Source: an uncultured Lachnospiraceae bacterium (lineage in GTDB: Bacteria; Bacillota; Clostridia; Lachnospirales; Lachnospiraceae). Taken from it: a stretch of DNA of 55,339 bases. Positions 17,625 to 26,410 of the stretch are shown piece by piece (positions within the stretch are counted from its first letter, which is position 1; every line of letters begins with the position of its first letter). A program made the translations under genes and the position numbers. Location: positions 1-55,339 of the forward strand of contig CAJTSL010000023.1 in the NCBI GenBank assembly GCA_910578845.1, read 5' to 3'. Below the pieces are notes generated by a model. It was given only the letters and a program-made list of their open reading frames with translations, was not told where the DNA came from and did no database searches.

Positions 17625-18680
17625 ATGAAAGACGAAATAGTATTGTTATATAATTTTGATCATGTTTATGATGATATAAATGATTTGATAAAGCAAAAAA
17701 AGTGTGATGTTAAAAATGTTGTTAATGATGCAATGATTTCTTTGTATTGGGGAATTGGGAAGAAATTGGCAGATGAGATAACAGGCGTTAATAAACCGGA
17801 ATATGGGAAAAAGGTAGTTATTGAAATTAGCAAAAGATTATCTGAAGATTATGGAACTGGATTTAATAGATCTGCCATTTCTCGTATGATAAATTTTTAT
17901 CAGGAATTTCCAGATTATAAAAAAGTTGCGACATTGTCGCAACAATTAACATGGTCACATTTTATTGAGATTTTGCCAATAAAGGATGAACTGAAAAGAG
18001 ATTTTTATGCTACAATGTGTAAGAATGAAAATTGGTCAGTTCGTACATTGCGGGAACGTAAAAAATCTATGCTTTATGAGCGCACAGCAATATCGAAAAA
18101 ACCTGATGAAACGATAAAGAATGAAATAGAGGAATTAAGCGAAGAAAAGAAAATGTCGCTGGATATGTTTTACCGAGATCCATATATGTTAGATTTTCTT
18201 GGTTTAAAAGACACATACAGTGAAAAAGACTTGGAAAACGCTATTCTTGCTCAATTGGAAAAATTTATTTTGGAAATGGGTTCAGACTTTGCTTTTTTAG
18301 CTCGTCAAAAACATTTTGTGCTTGATGGCAAGGACTATTATATGGATTTACTATTTTTTCATCGGACTTTACGGCGTTTAGTTTTGATAGAATTGAAGCT
18401 AGGGGAATTTGAACCACAGGATAAGGGGCAAGTTGAATTGTACCTTCGTTGGCTTGAAAAGTATGAGAGAACGGAAGGGGAAGAAAAACCAGTTGCATTG
18501 ATATTATGCGCAGAGAAGTCGCAGGAAACAATAGAACTTATGGAACTTGATAACGGTAGCATACATGTGGCACAGTATTTGACTAAGATGCCGCCTAAAG
18601 AAGTGTTAGAGAAAAAGTTATTGCAGGCGATAGCAAATGCAAAAGAGCAGCTAGAGCAGAGGGAAGTAGAAACAAGATAA
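17625..18680 (+). CDS. PDDEXK nuclease, DUF1016 (YhcG-like) family
   Basis: A 351-residue DUF1016 protein. The N-terminal winged-helix-like domain (about 20-165) has NDAMISLYWGIGK, GFNRSAISRMINFYQEFPD and the family hallmark VATLSQQLTWSHFIE. The C-terminal PDDEXK-fold nuclease domain (about 185-335) has the catalytic set Asp241 (YYMDLLFFH) and Glu256-x-Lys258 (LVLIELKLG). Members occur next to restriction-modification and other defence genes. The start is ATG 17625 behind GGAAGGTGG; the upstream TTG at 17589 lies in the inverted repeat and is rejected. It sits 76 bases before gajA in the same AT-rich island. Whether it assists Gabija or is an independent defence or selfish nuclease is not known. 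Confidence 0.92.
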   Translation: MKDEIVLLYNFDHVYDDINDLIKQKKCDVKNVVNDAMISLYWGIGKKLADEITGVNKPEYGKKVVIEISKRLSEDYGTGFNRSAISRMINFYQEFPDYKKVATLSQQLTWSHFIEILPIKDELKRDFYATMCKNENWSVRTLRERKKSMLYERTAISKKPDETIKNEIEELSEEKKMSLDMFYRDPYMLDFLGLKDTYSEKDLENAILAQLEKFILEMGSDFAFLARQKHFVLDGKDYYMDLLFFHRTLRRLVLIELKLGEFEPQDKGQVELYLRWLEKYERTEGEEKPVALILCAEKSQETIELMELDNGSIHVAQYLTKMPPKEVLEKKLLQAIANAKEQLEQREVETR

Positions 18681-18756
18681 GAAAATTTTAAATATAGCTT
18701 GATAAAGAGCGAGAATAAATGTTAAAACGTTTATAAAATAAGGTTGGAAATGTAGC

Positions 18757-20475
18757 ATGAAATTTAAAAAAATAGAAATCAACAATTTTCGAAATTTTGA
18801 GCAGATACAGATTGATTTGGAAAACAAAAATGTTTTGTTTGGATTAAACGATATAGGGAAAACCAATTTTTTATATGCACTTAGATTCCTTTTTGACAGA
18901 GATTGTAGAAAAAACGGTTTAATAGAATCTGATTTTTATAAAAAAGATATTACACGAGAGATTGAAATAACAGTTGAACTAGATATAAGTGATAATAGTG
19001 ATAGTGACGATAGAAAAATTCGCAAGTGGATGGTTGGAGCTATTCAGAGTGGCTATGATAGCGTTTTTATGCAGTTAAAAGCGAACTTTGTTATTGGTGA
19101 TGTTGTAGTTATGCCGGAATTGTTTTGGGGGAGCGATGAAAAATTTTTAGAACCGATTCCTAGTACACAAGCATATTATGCAATTGACAGAATTTTTAAT
19201 GTTGTCTACATTGATTCGTCTGTCCAACTAAATAATATTTTTAAACATTATACTCGAGAAGTGATTAATAATCAAAATGGATTAACGGATAAAGAGAGCG
19301 AAAATATTAAAAGAATTATTGATAGGCTTAATGGGAGAATTGGAAGGTTACAGAGTGTAAAAGGATTAGAAAAAACTATTAAAGAAGAATATTCAAAATA
19401 TCGGAAGGAAAAAGAATTTGGAATTGAGATTAGGTCAGAATTACAGGTGGAAAATGTATCGTCAAAATTAGTACCCTATATTAATTATGGTAAAAATAAT
19501 TCATATCCAACATCAGGAGATGGCAGGAAGAAACTTTTGGCATATGCTATGTTGTCATTGGAAAACCGAAAATATGATGATGTGAAAATTAATATTTTTT
19601 TGGTTGAAGAATTGGAAAATCATTTACATAGAGCTATGCAGATGGCAATTTCTAAACAATTATTTTTTGATAACTTGTTTAAGTATTTGTTTTTAACAAC
19701 ACACTCGCCACTGATTGTTAGTTGGATGGATGATGTCAATTTGATTAAACTTTTTAAAACGGACAAAACAGACGGGAAATCTATCTATTACACTGTTCCG
19801 ACTGCGTATAAAAAATTTAAGGCACAGTTGAATCAAAATTTGTCAGAAGCCATATATGCTGATTATGTTTTGTTGGTAGAAGGACCATCAGAAAAAATAT
19901 TGTTTGAAACTATAATGGCTAAAATGTGTCCGGATTATGAATTGTTGGGAGGATATATTTTGGTTGTTAATGGAATCAATTTTAAACAGTATTATGACAT
20001 ATTAAAAAATTTAGGAGTTAGAGTAATAATTAAAACAGATAATGATTTAAAATATGGAAAAAAGGCTAAGGAATATAATTATTTAGGGTTAAATAGAGTT
20101 TTACCTTTGATAGGAGAAAACAAACTGCAAAATGATAAATACGATTTAAAGAAGTTTGAAAGAGATAAAAAGCATTTGCAGGAAGTGGCATATAATAATC
20201 ATTCAAAAAAAATTCAATTGCTAGAAATGAATTCTATTTATTTATCTAAAATTGATTTGGAAAACGATTTATATGAAGTTATACCAAATAAGCTAGATCA
20301 ATTTGTGCAGAGAAAAAATACTCTAAAGAATGCTGTTGAATATTTACAAGAGCAGAAAATGATACATATGATTGAACTATGCCAAGAGTTAGACTCTACA
20401 GCCACAATAAAAAAGGTGCTTAATAGTGATAGATTCAAGTGTCTTAAGGAGTTATACGATTTATGCAACCAGTAG
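18757..20475 (+). CDS. gajA: Gabija GajA: ATP-gated OLD-family DNA endonuclease
   Basis: 572 residues, close to the length of characterised GajA (about 580). The N-terminal ABC-type ATPase domain has Walker A GLNDIGKT (29-36) and a LVEELENHLH Walker B/Q region near 280, followed by the THSP histidine block. The C-terminal TOPRIM nuclease domain has Glu375 in LVEGPSEK and the Asp428-x-Asp430 pair in KTDND. GajA nicks or cleaves DNA and is restrained by NTPs; depletion of nucleotides during phage infection is thought to release it. The stop overlaps the next start by 13 bases, which couples it to the UvrD-like partner and identifies the pair as Gabija rather than a lone OLD nuclease. It is AT-rich compared with the flanking glycan genes, consistent with transfer. 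Confidence 0.9.
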   Translation: MKFKKIEINNFRNFEQIQIDLENKNVLFGLNDIGKTNFLYALRFLFDRDCRKNGLIESDFYKKDITREIEITVELDISDNSDSDDRKIRKWMVGAIQSGYDSVFMQLKANFVIGDVVVMPELFWGSDEKFLEPIPSTQAYYAIDRIFNVVYIDSSVQLNNIFKHYTREVINNQNGLTDKESENIKRIIDRLNGRIGRLQSVKGLEKTIKEEYSKYRKEKEFGIEIRSELQVENVSSKLVPYINYGKNNSYPTSGDGRKKLLAYAMLSLENRKYDDVKINIFLVEELENHLHRAMQMAISKQLFFDNLFKYLFLTTHSPLIVSWMDDVNLIKLFKTDKTDGKSIYYTVPTAYKKFKAQLNQNLSEAIYADYVLLVEGPSEKILFETIMAKMCPDYELLGGYILVVNGINFKQYYDILKNLGVRVIIKTDNDLKYGKKAKEYNYLGLNRVLPLIGENKLQNDKYDLKKFERDKKHLQEVAYNNHSKKIQLLEMNSIYLSKIDLENDLYEVIPNKLDQFVQRKNTLKNAVEYLQEQKMIHMIELCQELDSTATIKKVLNSDRFKCLKELYDLCNQ

Positions 20476-22022
20476 ATATTGATATAAGAGAACAAATTAT
20501 TAAAAATAATGGGAATATTGCAGTCAGTGCTAGTGCTGGAACAGGAAAAACATATACAACAATTCAAAAAATAGTGTATGAAATGCAGATGGAACATACT
20601 TTTAAAACATTTGCTGCTATAACCTTTACGAGAAAAGCAGCTAAAGAGCTTCAGGTACGGTTGGGTGGTAATAAAGGGGAAGGATTTGTAGGTACGAATG
20701 ATAATTTTGTATTACGAGAAGTAATTTGTCCATTTATGTATGATGTATATGGTAGAGAGTATAAAAAGGAAGTGAAACCGGATTATTCAAGTAATAATAG
20801 AATTAGAACATTTGAAGATGGGATAAATAATATAAGAAATACAGGATTTATTTGTAAATATTTCGATAATAGAATGAATTTTACATTTCAACTAGGCTTA
20901 GATATTTTAAGAAAATCAGAAGCAGCAAGACTGTATTTAACTTCTAAATACTATAGAATTTACATAGATGAATATCAAGATAGTGATTATGATATGCATA
21001 GTTTTTTTCAATACATATATAAGGAAATGAATATAGCCTTATTTATTGTAGGGGATTTGAAACAGTCTATATATGGATGGCGTGGAGGCTATATTGATGG
21101 CTTTAAAGCAATATTGAAAGATACTAGTTTTCATGTTTACAAATTGAAGCATAATTTTAGGTCAGTCATAGGAATTCAAAATTATGCAAATATATTTATG
21201 CCGGAGGTTCGTGGGAATTTTATAAGAAAGGATTTTGATAATAGTGTTTGGTGTTTTGCATATAAAAATCGGAATTATGCGTTAGAAGAAATAAAGATTT
21301 GGATTGACTGTGATAGGGATTGTGCATTTTTAGTTCGTAGAAATAGTGATGGGAGAGAATGGGCACAAATTTTAAAAAAAATGGGATTGGATTTTGTTTT
21401 TATACCAAGTTCTCCCTTGGATAATTCAGAACTTGAAAGTGAGCATATTTGGATTGCAAGGTTATTGGCAGACTATTTATTAAAGGAATCATACTCTGAA
21501 TATGATTTTTATGATGAAATACCAAATTCAGATGCATATAATTTTTCGTATATTAGGAAAACATTGCAACAAATAGAAGAGTGCAAGGAAAGTTATGAGG
21601 ATATTAAAAAAAATGCTTATATGTTATATAAATATTTTGGATATGATTATAGTGAAAAAATTGATAAGGAAATAGAAACATTATTTGATGTTATATGTGA
21701 TGAGCAATATCAACCAACTTATAACCCAGAAAAGTATAATCATGTTGTGATGACTGTACATGCAGCGAAAGGTTTAGAATATAAACAAGTAATTGTTCTT
21801 GCAGAAAATTATAATTTAGATAATACTGAAGATTGTAATTTGCATTATGTAGCAGTTACAAGACCGGAAGAAAGACTATTAGTTCTTTGTAATTGTACGA
21901 GCCAGTATGGAAAAGAATATTGTAAAAAGGTTAAAAATAATGTTGAGGAGATGAATAAATTAGGAGTGAAAATAAAATTAAAAGAAGTAGCTTACTGTAT
22001 AAATTCAGTAGAATATAGTTGA
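20463..22022 (+). CDS. gajB: Gabija GajB: UvrD/PcrA-like helicase
   Basis: 519 residues, within the GajB range. All superfamily 1A helicase motifs are readable: I ASAGTGKT (about 24-31), Ia AITFTRKAAKEL, II DEYQD (169-173), III VGDLKQSIYGWRGG, IV KHNFRS, V TVHAAKGLEYKQV and VI VAVTRPEERLLV. GajB senses DNA ends or ssDNA produced during phage replication, hydrolyses NTPs and activates GajA. Both helicase halves are complete, so the system looks functional. The gene begins inside the end of gajA (ATG overlapping CAACCAGTAG) and has no other partner downstream. Confidence 0.9.
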   Translation: MQPVDIDIREQIIKNNGNIAVSASAGTGKTYTTIQKIVYEMQMEHTFKTFAAITFTRKAAKELQVRLGGNKGEGFVGTNDNFVLREVICPFMYDVYGREYKKEVKPDYSSNNRIRTFEDGINNIRNTGFICKYFDNRMNFTFQLGLDILRKSEAARLYLTSKYYRIYIDEYQDSDYDMHSFFQYIYKEMNIALFIVGDLKQSIYGWRGGYIDGFKAILKDTSFHVYKLKHNFRSVIGIQNYANIFMPEVRGNFIRKDFDNSVWCFAYKNRNYALEEIKIWIDCDRDCAFLVRRNSDGREWAQILKKMGLDFVFIPSSPLDNSELESEHIWIARLLADYLLKESYSEYDFYDEIPNSDAYNFSYIRKTLQQIEECKESYEDIKKNAYMLYKYFGYDYSEKIDKEIETLFDVICDEQYQPTYNPEKYNHVVMTVHAAKGLEYKQVIVLAENYNLDNTEDCNLHYVAVTRPEERLLVLCNCTSQYGKEYCKKVKNNVEEMNKLGVKIKLKEVAYCINSVEYS

Positions 22023-22205
22023 AACATGCATATAAGATATTGTTGGGTACAAAATGGATACAGTAGCTTTGAAATTATATAAACAAGCAATAAAACCGTA
22101 TCAAAATGATATGATTTTGAAAGAAAAACTAATCTAAAATATTTTCTGCTAATAACTTGAAAAAGAGATAGAATGTGGCAGTTTTGTCACCGGAGGGTGA
22201 AAGGG
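22023..22205 (+). other. right border of the defence island
   Basis: AT-rich stretch after gajB. It contains a 27-codon open frame (22054-22137, starting MDTVALKLYKQ) without a convincing ribosome binding site, probably another remnant. Composition changes back to the native type near 22170. A short hairpin TCACC-GGAG-GGTGA (22187-22200) carries the ribosome binding site of the next gene in its loop. I found no direct repeat matching the left border near 17178. Confidence 0.35.
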
Positions 22206-23807
22206 ATGAATCGTGAGATAAAGAAAAAAGTAGGGATGGCAGCCGCTGTGATTGCGACATTGATAGCAGGAATGCTTGTCTTTTATAGACATTGGCAATT
22301 TGAGCTGCCCGGTTATCCGAATGTGGACGAGCTATTGTCTCTTGATTGCATCCATGAACTATTAAACCAGCATATCTATGCAGGAGATATTTATGTCTTG
22401 GATTTCTTCCGTTATCCGCATCTGACTTTTTATTATGCGGTGCTTGGATTCCGTATTGCCAGCAAGTTCTTAGCTGGATGGGATGTTGATATTATATTGC
22501 GTTTCCTGATCTGTGGGACTGCCATGCTTTCCAATGTGTGTGTCTATTTTACTGTCCGGAAGTTAACAGATAGCAGGAAGTGGGCATATATTAGTTTGGT
22601 CTTGTCGGTCTTTTCTTTATATGCATTTTCCTACTTGTATTATACGGGACCGGATACGATGATGTATGCCATAGCCAATGTGATCATTCTGCTTGGTACC
22701 TTATTATACAAAGAAGAGCAGGAGGAGCGGAGCGTTTATCTTTGGTATCCGCTTCTGGCAATCTGTATTGGCCTTGCAATGGCGGCTAAATATCATGGCG
22801 TTTTGTTTGGCTTGTTCTGGCTGATTCTGCACATTGTGAAAAAGTATTGGAAGTCTTACCGGAATAATTTCGTGTTTTTCCTGAATTGTATCGTGCTCGC
22901 TTTGGTATTTTGCGTCTGTAATTATTCCATGTTCTTCTATTTCAGGCGATTTATAGGAGATAATTTGTATAATTTGCAGCATTATGCCTGGGGACATCCG
23001 GGAATTGAGCATAACATGCCGTTACTAGGATATATAGAAGCATATGGGATGACGGGTTATGGCATTGTCGGTGGACTATTGTTGCTATTTGGTATTTTTA
23101 CAGTGATTCGTAGCAGAAAATGGAGCCTGGCTGCCGTTTATCTGATCTTACCGGTATTTGTCATTGTCTTTTTATCCAAGTATCATATCATGCTGGGACG
23201 GAATCTGTCGCTGGTTGTACCGTTTATGTATGTTTTTTGGATATACGGGCTGATGGATATGGAAAAGCTGCTACAGAGATTTCTGGATCAGAAGGGCAAA
23301 GCAACAGAGAAGGCCAAGTGGATGATCCCAGTACTGGTTGCGGTCATGGCCTCTGTTAATATTATCGCCACTCTCAATACGTATCGGTATGATCTGACCT
23401 ATTCGCGCATGATCCCTTGGATAGAAGAGAACATTCCCGAAGGAGCGACGCTCTATTTGACTTCTTATGCGCCGAATCTGGAGATGGAGAAGTATCATGT
23501 GATCCCGATCGGAGAAGAAATTGGAAAATTGCCGGACACTTTAGCAGAAGATGAATATTATATAGAGGTAGAATACGCAACGGGATATTTCGGGCAGCGC
23601 AAAGATTATATGATCATACAGGGCGGGGATATGTATCCTGACTTAAAGGCGGCGCATGAAGAAAAGGTAAGCAGGTATACATTATTAAAATCCTGTGAGG
23701 GGATCACATATGGGCAAGAGTGGAAATTCAGGATAGGGTATTTGGATATTTTCCGCTATTCTCCGAAGACATATGGAGTAGGGCCAGGAATTTTTATTTA
23801 TCATTAA
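22206..23807 (+). CDS. membrane glycosyltransferase, GT39/ArnT-like
   Basis: A 533-residue multi-pass protein with features of polyprenyl-phosphate sugar transferases of the GT-C fold. It has an N-terminal helix, then an extracytoplasmic loop with acidic residues (YPNVDELLSLD), about ten further helices (including GLAMAAKYHGVLFGLFWLI) and a C-terminal extracytoplasmic domain of about 130 residues (from YSRMIPWIEENIPEGATLYLTSY). The start is ATG 22206 behind GGAGGGTGAAAGGG. It is separated from the rest of the first glycan cluster only by the defence island and most likely belongs to the same pathway, using the lipid-linked sugar made by the GT2. Confidence 0.85.
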   Translation: MNREIKKKVGMAAAVIATLIAGMLVFYRHWQFELPGYPNVDELLSLDCIHELLNQHIYAGDIYVLDFFRYPHLTFYYAVLGFRIASKFLAGWDVDIILRFLICGTAMLSNVCVYFTVRKLTDSRKWAYISLVLSVFSLYAFSYLYYTGPDTMMYAIANVIILLGTLLYKEEQEERSVYLWYPLLAICIGLAMAAKYHGVLFGLFWLILHIVKKYWKSYRNNFVFFLNCIVLALVFCVCNYSMFFYFRRFIGDNLYNLQHYAWGHPGIEHNMPLLGYIEAYGMTGYGIVGGLLLLFGIFTVIRSRKWSLAAVYLILPVFVIVFLSKYHIMLGRNLSLVVPFMYVFWIYGLMDMEKLLQRFLDQKGKATEKAKWMIPVLVAVMASVNIIATLNTYRYDLTYSRMIPWIEENIPEGATLYLTSYAPNLEMEKYHVIPIGEEIGKLPDTLAEDEYYIEVEYATGYFGQRKDYMIIQGGDMYPDLKAAHEEKVSRYTLLKSCEGITYGQEWKFRIGYLDIFRYSPKTYGVGPGIFIYH

Positions 23808-23841
23808 AGTTTTCTTTCTTATTTTTAGAAATCTTTTATAA

Positions 23842-23880
23842 TTATGTCATAATTTGGACATAAAGAAATGATAATATAAT
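23842..23880 (+). promoter_or_regulatory. promoter with overlapping inverted repeat, upstream of candidate sRNA
   Basis: TTGGAC at 23854-23859 and TATAAT at 23875-23880 have 15 bases between them, slightly short. The -35 region lies inside an inverted repeat TTATGTC (23842-23848)/GACATAA (23857-23863), a possible regulator site. Confidence 0.4.
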
Positions 23881-23886
23881 TTCATC

Positions 23887-24000
23887 AGTTAGCAACATAA
23901 TAGAAATGAAGCTGTGGAGTTGTTACGTAAGGTAGTCGGTTCTATCAGCTTCGACAAAAAATAACGCCGCTTTCCGGTTATCAGAAAGCGGCTTTCTTTA
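23887..24000 (+). ncRNA. candidate small RNA of about 110 nt
   Basis: Between the promoter-like element and a strong terminator lies a short segment without an open frame. It contains a GAAGCTG (23908-23914)/CAGCTTC (23946-23952) stem with a 31-base apical region and ends at the terminator stem 23966-23992. Promoter, structured body and terminator in an intergenic region suggest an independent transcript. I do not recognise it as a known family. Confidence 0.35.
23966..23999 (+). terminator. rho-independent terminator
   Basis: GCCGCTTTC (23966-23974) and GAAAGCGGC (23984-23992) form a perfect 9-bp stem with a 9-base loop, followed by TTTCTTT. An A-run to the left means it may also work on the minus strand for the membrane-protein gene ending at 24047. 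Confidence 0.85.
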
Positions 24001-24046
24001 TCTGAATATTCATGCATAAAAATACAAGAAATGTAACGGATATCTT

Positions 24047-24730
24047 CTATGCCAGGAATTCTTTCAATAAACTTTCAAGTTCTTGCGCTTCTTTATGTGT
24101 AAGCGCAGGCTCTTCTGTTCCGGTGCTTCGTATTTCGGTTACGGTATGTAATGTGCCTTTGTCTTTTGGCGTTGCCGGCGCTTCACCTTGTACAAGCTTC
24201 ATGTCTAAATTAGTCTGTTCAATACGGTTTGCGAGATGGTTTTCCAAATAATCAATCAAGTTCGTGCGCAGTATTTGGATCTTGCCGTTGATGTCTACGA
24301 AAGAGGAAATGGAAAAGTAACAGTATAATCCTAAAAAACTGATGATATAATAAGGGATAATGAAAATGACGGATTCTTCCAGTATAATACCCTTACATGC
24401 GCCAATCCCGGAGACTAAGATGGATAAGAGAACAAGCTGGCCGGAAAGGTGCTTTAATGTAGATACGCTAAAGCCATGGATTTTAAGCTTATTGATATAC
24501 TTGTCCACAAAAATGGAAATATTGGAAATCCCTTCGTGTAATTGGCAGCAGCTAGAGAATTTTAGCTTGAGCTGTTGTAAGGATTTATTTCCGGTGGATG
24601 ACATATTCTCCGTTTCACGGATGAGCTTATAACAGAGCACACCCATGCTAATTTGGCATATGATACTTAAAGATAATAAAATCAGGATAGGAATCATAAA
24701 TTCCGGATGCTTAAATAAAATTTGTAACAT
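24047..24730 (-). CDS. membrane protein of unknown function
   Basis: I do not recognise the family. 227 residues with three hydrophobic segments: one at the N-terminus (about 12-35) and a pair in the middle (about 90-110 and 115-140). A cytoplasmic or periplasmic linker rich in Ser, Leu and Lys lies between, and a C-terminal polar tail has Lys/Glu-rich helices (ALTHKEAQELESLLKEF). The layout resembles MotA/TolQ-type helical proteins only loosely. It is transcribed alone, ends next to the terminator at 23966-23999 and is divergent from the TSCPD gene. Confidence 0.75.
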   Translation of the reverse strand: MLQILFKHPEFMIPILILLSLSIICQISMGVLCYKLIRETENMSSTGNKSLQQLKLKFSSCCQLHEGISNISIFVDKYINKLKIHGFSVSTLKHLSGQLVLLSILVSGIGACKGIILEESVIFIIPYYIISFLGLYCYFSISSFVDINGKIQILRTNLIDYLENHLANRIEQTNLDMKLVQGEAPATPKDKGTLHTVTEIRSTGTEEPALTHKEAQELESLLKEFLA

Positions 24731-24918
24731 ATAAATCCCCCATTCTTTGTGAAATTTCCGTTTTGCATGGATTTAAAGTCCTTCTCACACTATTATATAG
24801 CAGGGCAGTGAAAAATCTCAATCGTGCAGGCCTTGTAAGGCATCCAGGAATTTCCTCTTTTTTGAGGATGAAAAACATTGAAAAATGGAATATTTAGGGG
24901 TTTTATGTCGTATAGGAC

Positions 24919-24947
24919 TGGAAACTATTATGAAATTGTGATATAGT
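24919..24947 (+). promoter_or_regulatory. possible promoter of the TSCPD gene
   Basis: A TATAGT -10 hexamer at 24942-24947 with a weak TGGAAA -35 at 24919-24924 (17-base spacer), 40 bases upstream of the TSCPD start. Only the -10 is convincing. The rest of 24731-24986 shows a small CCTC/GAGG hairpin and nothing else. Confidence 0.3.
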
Positions 24948-24986
24948 GGGAACAATGATTCTAACATTATTGGGGAGGTCAAAGTC

Positions 24987-25235
24987 ATGGTATATAAACC
25001 GCAGGGAGTATGTTCAAATGCAATTGATATTGAGGTAAAAGATGGCATTATCAAGTATGTAGAATTTACCGGAGGATGTAACGGTAATTTACAGGGCATT
25101 TCCAGTCTTGTCAAAGACATGAAGGTGGAGGATGCCATTAAGAAGTTAAAGGGGATTAAGTGTGGGTTTAAAAATACATCCTGTCCCGACCAGCTTGCGT
25201 GTGCATTAGAGGAAATTGCAGAAGGTGTAAACTAG
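24987..25235 (+). CDS. TSCPD domain-containing protein (TIGR03905 type)
   Basis: An 82-residue protein named for its C-terminal NTSCPDQLACAL block. GGCNGNLQGISSLV lies in the middle and MVYKPQGVCSNAIDIEVKDG at the N-terminus. The same fold occurs at the end of some vitamin B12-dependent ribonucleotide reductases. As a stand-alone protein it has three to four conserved cysteines that could bind metal. It is common in Clostridia; its exact role is not established. It has a GGGGAGG ribosome binding site and lies about 60 bases before murG. Confidence 0.9.
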   Translation: MVYKPQGVCSNAIDIEVKDGIIKYVEFTGGCNGNLQGISSLVKDMKVEDAIKKLKGIKCGFKNTSCPDQLACALEEIAEGVN

Positions 25236-25293
25236 CCGGGAACGGATATTTTCACAAACAGCATAATCTATTTGTATGGGAGGCTTCTCTTGC

Positions 25294-26376
25294 ATGGACA
25301 AGAAAATCGTATTGACCGGCGGCGGAACAGCCGGACATGTAACGCCTAATATCGCTTTGATTCCGAGACTGAAAGATTTAGGCTACGAAATTATTTATAT
25401 GGGTTCCTATGACGGTATCGAGAGAAAATTGATCGAAGATTTCAATATTCCATATTATGGGATTGCAACGGGCAAATTCCGTCGGTATTTTGATCCAAAG
25501 AATTTCTCCGATCCGTTCCGTGTGTTAAAAGGAATGGTGGAAGCTAAGAAGTACTTGAAAGAAGTAAAGCCGGATGTCGTTTTCTCGAAAGGCGGTTTTG
25601 TGAGCGTACCGGTTGTCAGGGCAGCTTCTTCATTGAAAATTCCCTGCATCATACATGAGTCGGATATGACACCTGGCTTAGCGAACAAACTATGCATTCC
25701 GGTAGCGAAGAAAGTATGTTGTAATTTCCCGGAGACGTTTAAGCTTTTGCCTGCCGATAAAGCGGTTCTGACAGGGTCGCCTATAAGGGAAGAATTGCTT
25801 AGAGGGAACAAAGAGGCAGCTTATAAATTGTGTGGATTCGATGCTTCAAAACCCGTTATTATGGTAATCGGGGGCAGCTTGGGATCCGCAGCGATCAATC
25901 AGGCAGTCAGGGACGCATTGCCACAGCTTTTGGAAGATTTCCAGATTGTCCATTTATGTGGGAAAGAGAAAATGGATAACTTGCTTCTAACGACTAAAGG
26001 GTATAAACAATTTGAGTATATCAAGTCGGAACTGAAAGACATTTTTGCAATGGCGGATCTTGTCATTTCCAGGGCCGGTGCGAATGCGATCAATGAACTG
26101 TTGGCATTGAAGAAACCGAATCTTCTGATTCCGTTACCTGCGGGCAGCAGCCGTGGGGATCAGATTCTGAACGCGAAATCTTTTGAGGCGCAGGGTTTTA
26201 GCATTATTGTGGATGAAGATGATCTGACCACCAAGTTATTGGTAGAGAAAGTGCAGGAGCTTTATTTCACGAGGCTTACTTATATTGACGCAATGAATAA
26301 AAGTTCTCAAAGGAATGCCATTGATACGATTGCTTCTGTAATTGAAGAGGTGGCGGCGAAAAGCGGAAGCAAATAA
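25294..26376 (+). CDS. murG: UDP-N-acetylglucosamine--N-acetylmuramyl-(pentapeptide) pyrophosphoryl-undecaprenol N-acetylglucosamine transferase
   Basis: A 360-residue GT28 enzyme that adds GlcNAc to lipid I to form lipid II on the inner face of the membrane. Signatures: GGGTAGHVTPNIAL (N-terminal G-loop), GSYDGIERKLIE, VFSKGGFVSVPVV, IHESDMTPGLANKL, VIGGSLGSAAINQAV and SRAGANAINELLALKKPNLLIPLP. It is full length. ATG 25294 is used because GGGAGG lies 10 bases upstream; the earlier ATG 25276 precedes that site. It lies apart from any division/cell-wall cluster, as often seen for the Lachnospiraceae copy closest to this form, so a second murG elsewhere in the genome is possible. Confidence 0.93.
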   Translation: MDKKIVLTGGGTAGHVTPNIALIPRLKDLGYEIIYMGSYDGIERKLIEDFNIPYYGIATGKFRRYFDPKNFSDPFRVLKGMVEAKKYLKEVKPDVVFSKGGFVSVPVVRAASSLKIPCIIHESDMTPGLANKLCIPVAKKVCCNFPETFKLLPADKAVLTGSPIREELLRGNKEAAYKLCGFDASKPVIMVIGGSLGSAAINQAVRDALPQLLEDFQIVHLCGKEKMDNLLLTTKGYKQFEYIKSELKDIFAMADLVISRAGANAINELLALKKPNLLIPLPAGSSRGDQILNAKSFEAQGFSIIVDEDDLTTKLLVEKVQELYFTRLTYIDAMNKSSQRNAIDTIASVIEEVAAKSGSK

Positions 26377-26410
26377 AGAGAATCTGCGATGGGGAAGCGA
26401 GGACGGTTAT

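Noticed and set aside
18757..22022. Alternative reading of gajA/gajB as an ordinary RecF/UvrD repair pair or a retron/Septu-like system
   Set aside because: The ATPase has a C-terminal TOPRIM domain and is directly overlapped by a compact UvrD-like helicase, with lengths matching GajA and GajB; no reverse transcriptase or HNH gene is present.
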